This document shows, piece after piece, positions 7,392 to 16,321 of a stretch of DNA of 64,000 nt. The translations under genes and the position numbers were made by a program. Below the pieces are notes generated by a model. That model saw only the letters and a list, made by a program, of their open reading frames with translations. It was not told where the DNA came from and searched no databases. This stretch comes from Sphingomicrobium sp. (lineage in GTDB: Bacteria; Pseudomonadota; Alphaproteobacteria; Sphingomonadales; Sphingomonadaceae): positions 31,275 through 95,274 of the forward strand of contig JANWLR010000062.1 in the NCBI GenBank assembly GCA_025450755.1. The letters run 5' to 3'. How positions within the stretch are numbered: the stretch's first letter is position 1; each line of letters opens with the position of its first letter.

Positions 7392-8341
7392 GCGAGCGCC
7401 AAATCGAAGCCGAAGACCTCACCGCGGCGATCGAAGAGCTGCGCCGCGAAGGCTTTCGGCTCGACCTCATTTACCCCGCCGACGATCCAGGAACGGCGGT
7501 GATGAGTCGTGACGGCAACGCCGTCAGGTTGGTGCGGCCGGGTGCTCGCGAGCTTCCTTCGCGTCTTCCTGAATTTCAGGCTCAATTCGTGCTTACCCGT
7601 GCCGGTGAGGCAGCGGCCCAGGGCCGCGCCGGAATGCTCTATCGCGACCTCATTCCGGGCCGACTGGGCGAACGCTACATAGCCTCGCAAATCACAATTC
7701 CGGTCGGCGGCCCCATCGACGATTGGGTTCACTACCACAAGGTTGAGCTGCAGCTGATCTACGTCCGCAGCGGCTGGGTCCGCGTCGTCTATGAGGATGG
7801 TGGCGAGCCATTCGTGATGAACCCGGGCGACCTGGTCATTCAGCCGCCTGAGATCCGCCACCGGGTTCTCGAAAGTTCCGGTGGGCTCGAGGTTGTAGAG
7901 ATCAGCGCTCCGGCGGTCCACGCGACCTTTGCAGATCATGAGCTGAACCTGCCCAATGACAGCAATGCCGGTCGGATCTTCGGTGGCCAGCGTTTCCTTC
8001 GCCACATTGCCGCCGATACGCCGTGGAGGCCTTCCAACTGCGGTGAGGCGCAGGAAACGGAGGTAAAGCTCGCAACCAGCGGCCTTGCCGACGCGCGAAC
8101 GATTCGTCCTCGTAACCGCGAAGCGATCGCGTTCGGCGGCCATGGCGGAGAGCTGATCTTTGGCTTCGTCCTGGAAGGCTCGGCAGTGCTCGACTTCCGC
8201 GGCATGCACGACGTCGGTCCAGCGGATTCGTTCGTAATTCCTCCGGGCCAACCGTGGCGACTGAGAGGGCCATCAAGCGATTTCCGGCTGCTCCACGTGA
8301 CCACGACACGGCTCGACGACGCGGCATCGTCACATCTATAG
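7388..8341 (+). CDS. Bicupin protein
   Basis: A 317-residue protein with two cupin folds. The first (about 110-180) has WVHYHKVELQLIYVRSGWVR and PGDLVIQPPEIRHRVLE, which carry the usual metal-ligand histidines and Glu. The second (about 250-305) has GHGGELIFGFVLEGSAVLDF and IPPGQPWRLRG, with fewer candidate ligands. The TTG start at 7388 overlaps the tig stop (TTGA), implying translational coupling. Cupins of this type are often dioxygenases or isomerases; the substrate cannot be told from sequence. It is followed closely by a glycosyltransferase. Confidence 0.8.
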   Translation: MSERQIEAEDLTAAIEELRREGFRLDLIYPADDPGTAVMSRDGNAVRLVRPGARELPSRLPEFQAQFVLTRAGEAAAQGRAGMLYRDLIPGRLGERYIASQITIPVGGPIDDWVHYHKVELQLIYVRSGWVRVVYEDGGEPFVMNPGDLVIQPPEIRHRVLESSGGLEVVEISAPAVHATFADHELNLPNDSNAGRIFGGQRFLRHIAADTPWRPSNCGEAQETEVKLATSGLADARTIRPRNREAIAFGGHGGELIFGFVLEGSAVLDFRGMHDVGPADSFVIPPGQPWRLRGPSSDFRLLHVTTTRLDDAASSHL

Positions 8342-8367
8342 CTGGCGCAGGCGTGGAGGGGGTCAGC

Positions 8368-9303
8368 TTGTCGACGAGCGTGCGCAGTCCAAGAATCGCC
8401 GTGCTCCTGCCTTGCTACAACGAAGAGGCTGCGATCGCCGCGACGGTCGCCGGCTTTCGCAAGGCTCTGCCGGGCGCCACCGTCTACGTTTACGACAACA
8501 ATAGCCGCGACCGGACCTGCAACGTCGCGGCGCAGGCAGGTGCCATCGTCCGCTCCGAGCGCCAGCAGGGCAAGGGCCATGTCGTGCGGCGAATGTTCGC
8601 GGACATCGACGCCGACGTTTATGTGATGGCCGACGGCGACCTCACTTACGATCCCACTGCAGCCCCGGCGATGATCGATCTGCTGCTTGCCGAGCAATAC
8701 GACATGGTCGTGGGAACGAGGCAGCACGAGGAGAAAGAAGCATATCGGGGCGGGCATGTGCTTGGGAATAAGGTCTTCACGGGCCTGCTTTCGGGACTGT
8801 TCGGGCGCACCTTCAGTGACATCTTTTCGGGTTACAGGGTCTTTTCGCGGCGCTTCGTGAAGAGCTTTCCCGTTCTCTCTTCAGGTTTCGAGATCGAGAC
8901 CGAGATCAGCGTTCACGCTCTCGAGCTCAGGATGCCGGTTGGCGAGGTTCAGACGATCTACGCAGCGCGGCCCGAGGGATCGCAATCCAAGCTTTCGACC
9001 TATTCCGATGGTTGGCGGATACTAAGGACGATCGTCACACTTTACCGCGTGGAGCGCCCGGCACTCTTTTATGGCCTTATTGGCCTGGTCCTGCTCCTCG
9101 CCGCCGTCCTTCTCTCAATTCCGCTCGTCGTCACCTACGCGCACACGGGGCTGGTGCCACGCGTTCCGACCGCGATCCTGGTCACCGGGATGACGATCGT
9201 GGCCGTGCTTTGTTTCTTTGCCGGACTGATTTTGGATACTGTCACGAGGGGCCGGCGCGAGATCAGGAGACTTGCCTATCTTTCGTTAGAGGCTCCTCAG
9301 TAA
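8368..9303 (+). CDS. Membrane-bound family 2 glycosyltransferase
   Basis: A 311-residue GT-A fold enzyme: IAVLLPCYNEEAAI near the start, DNNSRDRTCNVA for nucleotide-sugar binding, and the metal-binding VMADGDLTYDP. Two C-terminal transmembrane segments (about 240-262 and 272-296) resemble polyprenyl-phosphate sugar transferases of the DPM1 type. An upstream frame reaches 8254, but TTG 8368 is preferred because GGAGGGGG at 8355-8362 lies 5 nt before it and the upstream codons overlap the cupin gene. It likely transfers a sugar to a lipid carrier for envelope glycans. Confidence 0.82.
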   Translation: MSTSVRSPRIAVLLPCYNEEAAIAATVAGFRKALPGATVYVYDNNSRDRTCNVAAQAGAIVRSERQQGKGHVVRRMFADIDADVYVMADGDLTYDPTAAPAMIDLLLAEQYDMVVGTRQHEEKEAYRGGHVLGNKVFTGLLSGLFGRTFSDIFSGYRVFSRRFVKSFPVLSSGFEIETEISVHALELRMPVGEVQTIYAARPEGSQSKLSTYSDGWRILRTIVTLYRVERPALFYGLIGLVLLLAAVLLSIPLVVTYAHTGLVPRVPTAILVTGMTIVAVLCFFAGLILDTVTRGRREIRRLAYLSLEAPQ

Positions 9304-9432
9304 CTGTCGTTACTTTGCATCAGCTGTAAGCAATTATGTCAGTTACGCGACACTTTGCTTCCTGATTTTCCTTACCTCGGATAGCATTTCCGGAATGCGC
9401 CGCCGTTTCGCGGCCGAAACAGGGGGAAATTG

Positions 9433-12348
9433 ATGAAGCGGTTCGATGCAGTCCTTCGGACAGGTGTGGCCTTCGTGGCTCTTGCTGCCGGAAGCGGCGC
9501 CGCATTGGCGCAGAGCAATGTTCCGCCGCCAAGCGTCGTGAATGGCCAGGCACCGCCGGCAACCGCGACATCTGCCGCGAACGGCCCTGGCAATGAGATC
9601 GTGATCACCGGATCGCGCATCCGCCGGGATCCCCTCAGTCAGAACGCGCCTGTCGTGTTCGTTGACAAGGCTGCCATCGACAAGACGGGCCTGTCGGCAG
9701 TCGCCGACGTGCTGCAACGAATTCCGAGCGCGAGCGGCGGACTTAACACCAAGGTCAACAACTCGGGCAATCTCGGCAATCCGCCGGATGGAGGCGGCGT
9801 CGGCGCTGGTTCTGCGACGATCGATCTGCGCTACCTCGGCGCGAACCGCACACTGGTGCTCGTGGATGGCCTGCGCTTCGTCAACGGCACGAGCGCGAGC
9901 GGCATTCCGGGCGCGGTTGACCTCAACACGATCCCGATCAACATGATCGACCGGGTCGAAGTGCTCCAGGCGGGTGCTTCGCCACTCTACGGCTCGGACG
10001 CAATCGCTGGCGTGGTGAACATCATCACCGTCCAGCAGCAGAAGGGGCTTCGCGCCTCCGCTCAGTTCGGCACCTTCCGCCAGGGCGACGGGCATACCCA
10101 GGATTACCAGGCAAGCTACGGGTTCCAGGGGGAGAAAGGGAGCCTTGTCTTCGGCGCCAGCTACCAGAAACAGGATCCGGTCTATTCGCGCGACCGTTCA
10201 ATCTCGCAATTCCCCAATCCCGGCCAGACATCCTGCTCGAACGGCGGCGGCGGCTGCAGCAGCGCGGCGATCAACGGCCGCTTCCTGACATTCAACGGCA
10301 GCCAGACCATCTCCAACCCGCCGAACAATCATCCGACGCTGGCTGACCTTCGGGCCTTCACCACGGCCGACCGTTTCAACTTCGCTCCTTATCAATACAT
10401 TCTGACGCCGTCGGAGCGTTATGGCGGTTGGGCCAGCGCGAAATATGAGCTTGCCGACAACCTCGATCTTAGGGTCAAGGCGCTCTACAACCGCCGCAAT
10501 TCCGAGAACAAGGCGGCGTTCGAGCCATTGTTCATCGGCCCCGACGCGGGGAACGGCGCGGGGAGCCTGTTCGACACTCTGTCGTTCGACGTGACCAATC
10601 CGTACAATCCGTTCGGGGTAACGCTCGAGTCTGGGCTGAACCCCGACGGAACATCCAATGGTTTGACGCCGAACTATTCGTTCGTCGCCCGCCGCCTGGT
10701 CGAGGCCGGGCAGCGCGATTTCCACCAGAAGGTCGATACCTATTCAGCCACGGTGACCCTCGACGGCAACTTCAACGTCGGCACCCACGAATGGTATTGG
10801 GATGTCAACGGATCGTTCGGAATCAATAAGGCCAAGCAGAGCTTCACCGGAAACGTCCGGGCGGACCGGGTCGCGCAAGCTATCGGCCCTCTCGCCAATT
10901 GCACGGCGCCGTGCGTGCCCCTGAACCTGTTCGGAGGAGCGGGCTCGATCACCCAGGCGATGCTCGACTGGATCGCATTTACCGAGCACGACAGCAGCGA
11001 CCAGCATTTGTGGGATACGACCGCCAATATCAGCGGGGCGGTGGCCGACCTGCCTGCCGGGCCGCTGTCGGTCGCTGTCGGCTATGAGCATCGCTACCAG
11101 AGCGCAAAATTCACGCCCGACCCGATCGTCTCAGCCGGCCTCGGCGCCGACATCCCGGCGCAGCCTGCACAGGGCCATTACGATGTGAATGAGCTCTACG
11201 GTGAGGTTCGGGTGCCGATCCTGAAGGATACCCCGGGCTTCTATTCGCTCGAGGCCAATGGCGCCGCCCGCTACTCGCATTACTCAACCAGCGGCGGAAG
11301 CACGACCTACACGATCAACGGTCTGTGGAAGCCGGTCCACGACCTGCTGTTCCGCGGCGCTTATTCGACTGGGTTCCGAGCTCCGACGATCGGCGAATTG
11401 TTCGGCGCCCGCTCGCGCTTCGATCTTCCGGTCACCGACCCCTGTTCGAACGAGGCCGGCAATCCGTGGCAGACCAGTGCCGTCGCCCGCGCCAACTGCA
11501 TCGCGAACGGCGTGCCGGCAAGCGGAAGCTATGCGGAGGATCCGGGCCAGCTCCCGGTGATTACGCAGGGCAACCGCAGCCTCAAGCCCGAGACCTCCAA
11601 GAGCCTCAACCTCGGCGCCGTCTACGCACCGTCGTGGGCAACGAGCTCGGGCTTCGCGAGCGCGCTCAGCATCGAGGGCGACTATCACGACATCAAGATC
11701 AAGAACGCGATCGCCGCGCTCGATCCCAACCTGACGCTCAGCAATTGCGCGCTGCTAGGATTGGGATGCAACCTTGTGATCCGCACCGCCAACGGTTTCG
11801 TGAATGAAATCGACGGCACGCTGCAGAACCTCAGCAGCATCCATACGCGCTCGTTCGACGTGAACCTCACCTACCGTACGCCGCAGACCTCGGCCGGCAG
11901 GTTCGGCTTGACGGCGAACGGCTCATGGCTGCTCAAATATATCGTCGTCGAGGCGAATGGCGCCTCGTCCCTGACGCTCGATCGTCTAGGCACTGAGCGC
12001 GGCAGCCCCGACCAGGCTTTCCCGAAGTTCAAGGGCAATGCCACGCTCGACTGGACGCTCGGCGGCTTCAACGCCTCGGTCACCGGCAGGTACGTCGCAG
12101 CGGTGCACGAGATCGACCAGTTCACCTATGCGCTCGCAAATCGCCTCAACAGCCGCTTCTACGTGGATGCCCAGATCAACTGGACTCCACCGGTTATGGA
12201 CCGGCGGCTTCTGCTGACGATCGGCGGGAACAACCTGACGGACAAGGATCCGCCGGGCTGCTTTACCTGCAGCGTCAACAATTACGACCCGACGACCTAC
12301 GACGTCCCGGGGCAGTTCTTCTACGGGCGCATTTCCTACAAGATGTAA
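9433..12348 (+). CDS. TonB-dependent receptor (large)
   Basis: A 971-residue outer-membrane receptor. The signal peptide ends at about residue 27 (AALAQ). A TonB-box-like EIVITGSRIRRD follows, then the plug domain (VADVLQRIPSASGG, RYLGANRTLVLVDG, IPINMIDRVEVLQAGASPLYG) and a long beta barrel. The final residues end in aromatic-rich strands (GQFFYGRISYKM), as the BAM machinery requires. ATG 9433 is preferred over the preceding TTG because AGGGGGA at 9421-9427 is well placed. The ligand is unknown; there is no adjacent transporter or degradative operon. A hairpin terminator follows. Confidence 0.93.
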   Translation: MKRFDAVLRTGVAFVALAAGSGAALAQSNVPPPSVVNGQAPPATATSAANGPGNEIVITGSRIRRDPLSQNAPVVFVDKAAIDKTGLSAVADVLQRIPSASGGLNTKVNNSGNLGNPPDGGGVGAGSATIDLRYLGANRTLVLVDGLRFVNGTSASGIPGAVDLNTIPINMIDRVEVLQAGASPLYGSDAIAGVVNIITVQQQKGLRASAQFGTFRQGDGHTQDYQASYGFQGEKGSLVFGASYQKQDPVYSRDRSISQFPNPGQTSCSNGGGGCSSAAINGRFLTFNGSQTISNPPNNHPTLADLRAFTTADRFNFAPYQYILTPSERYGGWASAKYELADNLDLRVKALYNRRNSENKAAFEPLFIGPDAGNGAGSLFDTLSFDVTNPYNPFGVTLESGLNPDGTSNGLTPNYSFVARRLVEAGQRDFHQKVDTYSATVTLDGNFNVGTHEWYWDVNGSFGINKAKQSFTGNVRADRVAQAIGPLANCTAPCVPLNLFGGAGSITQAMLDWIAFTEHDSSDQHLWDTTANISGAVADLPAGPLSVAVGYEHRYQSAKFTPDPIVSAGLGADIPAQPAQGHYDVNELYGEVRVPILKDTPGFYSLEANGAARYSHYSTSGGSTTYTINGLWKPVHDLLFRGAYSTGFRAPTIGELFGARSRFDLPVTDPCSNEAGNPWQTSAVARANCIANGVPASGSYAEDPGQLPVITQGNRSLKPETSKSLNLGAVYAPSWATSSGFASALSIEGDYHDIKIKNAIAALDPNLTLSNCALLGLGCNLVIRTANGFVNEIDGTLQNLSSIHTRSFDVNLTYRTPQTSAGRFGLTANGSWLLKYIVVEANGASSLTLDRLGTERGSPDQAFPKFKGNATLDWTLGGFNASVTGRYVAAVHEIDQFTYALANRLNSRFYVDAQINWTPPVMDRRLLLTIGGNNLTDKDPPGCFTCSVNNYDPTTYDVPGQFFYGRISYKM

Positions 12349-12377
12349 CCGAGCTTGGTTCAACAGATGACGCGAGG

Positions 12378-12413
12378 GGGGCGGTCCGGAATGCTGGGCC
12401 GCCCTTCTCTTTT
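12378..12413 (+). terminator. Hairpin terminator after the TonB-dependent receptor
   Basis: GGGCGGTCC and GGGCCGCCC form a GC-rich stem with one mismatch around an 8-nt loop, followed by the T-rich run ttctctttt. It sits 30 nt after the receptor stop and about 90 nt before clpP. Confidence 0.65.
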
Positions 12414-12502
12414 CGGGACTGCGCGGGCTTTCAGTCTGAGCCTTGAACCTTTGGATTTTCGCGCCGATGTAGGCCGGGCAACAAAAACAGGACCTTATTC
12501 CC

Positions 12503-13159
12503 GTGATTGATCATCAGGACATCGTTTCGCAGCTCGTCCCCATCGTCATCGAGCAATCCAACCGGGGCGAGCGCAGCTTCGACATCTATTCGCGGCTGCT
12601 GCGCGAGCGGATCGTCTTCATCACGGGAGCGATCGAGGACCATATGGCCTCGCTGATTACCGCCCAGCTGCTCTTCCTCGAGTCCGAGAATCCGAAGAAG
12701 GACATCTTCATGTACATCAACTCGCCGGGCGGCGTGGTGACGGCCGGCCTCGCGATCCACGACACGATGCAATATATCCGGCCGAAGATCAGCACCGTGT
12801 GCATCGGCCAGGCGGCGTCGATGGGGAGCTTCCTGCTGGCGGCGGGCGAGCCCGGAATGCGCGTCGCGCTCACCAACAGCCGGATCATGATCCACCAGCC
12901 CTCGGGCGGCGCCCAGGGCATGGCCGCCGACATCGAGATCCAGGCGCGCGAGATCCTGCGCATGCGCCAGCGCCTGAACGAACTCTACGCCAAGTACACC
13001 GGCCAGACGCTCGAGGAGATCGAGAAGGCGATGGACCGCGACAAGTTCCTCGAATCCGACGAAGCCAAGGCATTCGGCCTCATCGACGTGGTGTTCGACA
13101 AGCGGCCCGAGCCGGGCCAGGACGAGGGAACTGGTGCCGGAGACGTGACGCCTGCTTGA
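12503..13159 (+). CDS. clpP: ATP-dependent Clp protease proteolytic subunit
   Basis: A 218-residue ClpP serine peptidase; it forms the tetradecameric chamber that degrades substrates fed by ClpX or ClpA. Catalytic Ser106 (GQAASMGS) and His131 (MIHQPSGG), with Asp180 completing the triad, keep the family spacing. The handle helix and hydrophobic cleft residues are present. GTG start; only a weak CAGGA precedes it. The C-terminal ~15 residues are an acidic, poorly conserved tail. Unusually, clpX does not follow and tig lies 5 kb upstream, so the common tig-clpP-clpX order is broken. Confidence 0.95.
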   Translation: MIDHQDIVSQLVPIVIEQSNRGERSFDIYSRLLRERIVFITGAIEDHMASLITAQLLFLESENPKKDIFMYINSPGGVVTAGLAIHDTMQYIRPKISTVCIGQAASMGSFLLAAGEPGMRVALTNSRIMIHQPSGGAQGMAADIEIQAREILRMRQRLNELYAKYTGQTLEEIEKAMDRDKFLESDEAKAFGLIDVVFDKRPEPGQDEGTGAGDVTPA

Positions 13160-13220
13160 GCACCCGAGCGCAGCGGAGCTGCGAAGACTGGCCGACGGAT
13201 CGCGAAGCGAGGCCGATCCA

Positions 13221-13245
13221 CGTCATGGGATTCACTCCCATGACG
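13221..13245. terminator. Bidirectional hairpin between clpP and the convergent receptor gene
   Basis: CGTCATGGGA and TCCCATGACG form a perfect 10-bp stem around the 5-nt loop ttcac. It lies 61 nt after the clpP stop and 4 nt from the 3' end of the minus-strand receptor gene. There is no clear U-tract, so it may stabilise mRNA ends rather than be an intrinsic terminator. Confidence 0.5.
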
Positions 13246-13248
13246 GGT

Positions 13249-15324
13249 TCAAAGATCGATGGTCAGGTCAACCAGCACACGCCGTCCAGGAAGCCGATAA
13301 TAAGATTGGTCTCCGAATTCGCTCGCCGTGACGGCTGGTCGAGCGTTCGAGAGGTTTTCTGCGACTGCCGAGAGTTCATAGCGGCGCCAGCGATAGCCCA
13401 GCCGGCCATCGACGGTCGCATAGGGGTTGGCCTTAGCGGTGTTGGCGATATCGAGATATCGCCTGCCGACGTAATTCAATGTCGCCGAGCCGAAGGGACC
13501 TTTTGCCGGCTTGTAGATCAGGCCGGCCGAGGCGAGCACATGCGGCGACAAGGTCAGCTGGTTGCCGGAGGCGTCGATGTTCGTTCCGCCTTCATCGGCG
13601 ATGTAATGGGTGAACGTCGCGTCGTGATAGCTGAACGCCGATGCGAGCAGGAGATCCGGCGCCAGCTGCCAGCGAGCTTCGGCCTCGATGCCCCGCAATC
13701 GCTCCCCGCCCGCGTTTTCGAAAATCGGGTCTCCGTCCGCGTCCGTCGTCGCGACGACGAGGTTCCTGAAGTCGACCTGGAAGAAGCTCGCTTCGATCTG
13801 GAGAAGGCCGTTGGCGAACCTGCCCTTTAGCCCGAGCTCGTAGCTTCGAGCGGTCTCCGGCTTGAGGATGTCGGGTGTATTGTCGGGTCCGAAATCGATC
13901 GCGGCGGGCTTGAAGACGTTCTTGTAGTTGGCGAATGCCGACAGGCTGTCCTTGCCTGACGACCATGCGAGGTAACTGGCGCCGACCGAACCGGAAAGCC
14001 GAGTGACTTGCCGGGTCTGATCGTCGAACGTGTCCGCTGCAGGATCGAACCCGTCGATATGGCTCGAGCGCTTTCGCTCGAGACTCTCGTTGAGCCGAAC
14101 ACCCGCATCGATCGTCCAGGGCTTGGCTGGCGTCCAGTTCAGCTGGGCGTATTGGCCCGTGAACACGCGTCTGTCGTCGACCGAATTGATCTCGTCGACG
14201 TGAAGGTCGGTGGTGCGTGGAAGGGGCACGCTGCCATCGAGCGCCGGGTTGTAGCCGCCGTTGAGACTATCCTGCTCGGCATGGCCGTACAGCAGGTCGG
14301 CGCCCCAGACCAGCCTGGCCGTTGGGCCAAGCTGGCTGGTGACGTGAGTATCGCCATAATCGTCGTCGATGTGCCTGCGCTGGTTCTGGCTGTCGGCGTT
14401 GAAGAGATCGGGGCGAAGGAAGCCGCGGATGTCGGCGATGCGCGCGTGGCTGAGCGATGCGGCGGTTGCCCACTCGCCGAGCGGCGTCGCAACGGTGTAG
14501 CTAAGAGCGAAGCGCGCCCGATCCTCATCGATGCGCGCATCCAGCGGATTGTAGTTCGCGTCGAGCGGCGTCTGCCTGGTGAGCGCGGTGCCCTCCAGCT
14601 CGACAGGGCTGCTCGGTACGCTTCGAACGACCGTATAGTCGAAGTCGAAGCCCAAGCGGCCACCCGCGAGGGGCGCCGCGGCCCGGTAAAGCGCCTGCGC
14701 GTTCTTCACCTTTTCGCGATGGTCGCTGAAACCATCGCGTCGCGCGGAAACGGCAACGGACTGCTCGATCCCGCCGATCTTCGGCAACGCAATCGAGAGA
14801 TTGCCTCGCCAGCTGTCGTGACTGCCGGCGGCAACCGAAATCTGGTTGGCAGCGTGGCCCGCCGGATAGTGAATGACATGGATCACACCGACAAAGGCCG
14901 TTGCGCCGTAGACCACCGGCGCAGACCCTTTCAGCACTTCGATCCGATCGACGTCGGTGAGGTTGAGGTCGGGGATCGCCGGGTTGAATGCACCGCCCAA
15001 CGGAATTCCGTCGACTACGAGCAGAAAAGCATCGAACTCATGCAGGCCCCAGAATGAGGCGACGGCGCTCGCAGGGCCGGCATCGCCGCCCGCCGGAGCC
15101 TCAGCGCCCGCGACCAGAGCGAGGGCTCCCCGCAGGTCGACAACATGTCTGGCGCGCAGCTCGTCGCCCGACAAAACGCTGATCATTTCAGGAGTTCGAG
15201 CGGAATTCTCCGGCAATCGCGTCGCGGTGACGACAATGTCGTTACTGTCGCTCTGTGCGTGAACGGGTGCGATCGGAAACGCGACAGCGACGGATGCCGA
15301 TGCCGCCAGGACAAGTCTTCGCAA
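13249..15324 (-). CDS. TonB-dependent receptor (BtuB/FepA size class)
   Basis: A 691-residue outer-membrane receptor with signal peptide (ends VHAQS), TonB box DIVVTATR (about residues 29-36), plug (DELRARHVVDLRGALALV, DAFLLVVDGIPLGG, IEVLKGSAPVVYG) and 22-strand-type barrel ending in RVLVDLTIDL. TTG start at 15324 with GAAGGGG upstream. Its size and TonB box resemble vitamin B12 or siderophore receptors. No ABC importer, Fur box or cobalamin riboswitch is evident nearby, so the ligand stays open. It is transcribed away from the TonB-domain protein gene at 15573. Confidence 0.9.
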   Translation of the reverse strand: MRRLVLAASASVAVAFPIAPVHAQSDSNDIVVTATRLPENSARTPEMISVLSGDELRARHVVDLRGALALVAGAEAPAGGDAGPASAVASFWGLHEFDAFLLVVDGIPLGGAFNPAIPDLNLTDVDRIEVLKGSAPVVYGATAFVGVIHVIHYPAGHAANQISVAAGSHDSWRGNLSIALPKIGGIEQSVAVSARRDGFSDHREKVKNAQALYRAAAPLAGGRLGFDFDYTVVRSVPSSPVELEGTALTRQTPLDANYNPLDARIDEDRARFALSYTVATPLGEWATAASLSHARIADIRGFLRPDLFNADSQNQRRHIDDDYGDTHVTSQLGPTARLVWGADLLYGHAEQDSLNGGYNPALDGSVPLPRTTDLHVDEINSVDDRRVFTGQYAQLNWTPAKPWTIDAGVRLNESLERKRSSHIDGFDPAADTFDDQTRQVTRLSGSVGASYLAWSSGKDSLSAFANYKNVFKPAAIDFGPDNTPDILKPETARSYELGLKGRFANGLLQIEASFFQVDFRNLVVATTDADGDPIFENAGGERLRGIEAEARWQLAPDLLLASAFSYHDATFTHYIADEGGTNIDASGNQLTLSPHVLASAGLIYKPAKGPFGSATLNYVGRRYLDIANTAKANPYATVDGRLGYRWRRYELSAVAENLSNARPAVTASEFGDQSYYRLPGRRVLVDLTIDL

Positions 15325-15572
15325 ATACTTTCCCCTTCGTTGCCGCGAATGGCTCGTCTCTGATGCTGGCCGCGACGATATGTCAAAGGCTGTTCATCCA
15401 GACGGTCGCTGATCCCGACGACTAACCAGACGTCCGCTTTTCGCTTAAGGCAGACATTACAAACTCCTGTCCTGCGTACGTAACGGCGGTTCCGGCATTC
15501 CAGGTTAAGCTATTGCCAATCCTCGCAAGTTCGGAAATCCTTGGCACGTTGCTCGGGTGGAGGGGATAAGCG

Positions 15573-16202
15573 ATGCGTACATTGATGATCTTCGCAGCAA
15601 TGGTCGTCGCACAATCGACCGCAGTCATTGCCCAGTCGACGGAGCCGGAACCCGCGACCTCGCCGGGGACCTGGATGTCAATTTCTGACTATCCTGCGGA
15701 TGCGCTTGCAAAGCACCAGGAGGGCAGCGTTGGATTTGCTCTCCAGGTCGATCCATCCGGGCAGGTCCAGTCATGCTCGGTCACCTCGACTAGCGGATCG
15801 CCAGTTCTCGACAATGCCACGTGCGCGCTGCTCAAAAGCCGGGCTAGGTTCAAGCCCGCGCAAGATGCCGCTGGCCATGCCGTGGCGGGCACGTTCGCGT
15901 CACACGTGCAGTGGGTCTATCCGCAGGCGGCCCCGGCAGCCTCTCCGGCTCTCGCTCCGGTCGAGCTCCATGGATTTGATCGTATTGGTTATGGCGCCTC
16001 GGTGCTTTCGGTCGACGAAAATGGAATGGTGACCAAGTGCGAGCACGGCGATTCTGGCTATGCGAACATCCCTAGCCCTCCCGACTTCTGCTGGATGTTT
16101 CCGGTTGGTTCGCGCTACGGCCCACCGGCGCTGTACAAGGGCAAGCCGATGAAGCGGCGGATTACGATGAGGCTGGACATCAAGGACCAGAACATCCCGT
16201 AA
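15573..16202 (+). CDS. Periplasmic protein with TonB C-terminal-like domain
   Basis: A 209-residue exported protein with a signal peptide ending near VIAQS (residue 22). Residues 35-115 resemble the TonB C-terminal fold: YPADALAKHQEGSVGFALQVDPSGQVQSC, VLDNATCALLKSRARFKPA, with the conserved G-x-V-x-x-x-x-x-V pattern. A second, Cys-containing region follows. It lacks the membrane anchor and Pro-rich spacer of true TonB, so it is probably a stand-alone periplasmic protein rather than an energy transducer. GGAGGGGA precedes ATG 15573. It is divergent from the receptor gene. Confidence 0.65.
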   Translation: MRTLMIFAAMVVAQSTAVIAQSTEPEPATSPGTWMSISDYPADALAKHQEGSVGFALQVDPSGQVQSCSVTSTSGSPVLDNATCALLKSRARFKPAQDAAGHAVAGTFASHVQWVYPQAAPAASPALAPVELHGFDRIGYGASVLSVDENGMVTKCEHGDSGYANIPSPPDFCWMFPVGSRYGPPALYKGKPMKRRITMRLDIKDQNIP

Positions 16203-16224
16203 ATTGCCCTGAAGGACTTGTTAC

Positions 16225-16239
16225 GTTCCCCTATTGTTC
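16225..16239. promoter_or_regulatory. SOS box (LexA operator) of recA
   Basis: GTTC at 16225-16228 and GTTC at 16236-16239 are separated by exactly 7 bases. This is the direct-repeat LexA operator known from alphaproteobacteria (GTTC-N7-GTTC). It lies 83 nt before the recA start, a normal place for promoter-overlapping repression relieved by DNA damage. Confidence 0.85.
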
Positions 16240-16321
16240 TCATGGAACAAATCAGATACGTCTGATTCTTCGCAAGGCGCGGCTCGGCCGCCATCTTGAC
16301 GCTTGAACGGAGGCAGGGGAC

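Noticed and set aside
14008..15057. 349-codon plus-strand frame inside the second receptor gene
   Set aside because: The antisense of a clear TonB-dependent receptor; no family features.
13249..15572. Cobalamin riboswitch or Fur box upstream of the second receptor
   Set aside because: No conserved B12-box sequence or clear 19-bp Fur-type palindrome could be found by eye in the divergent intergenic region.
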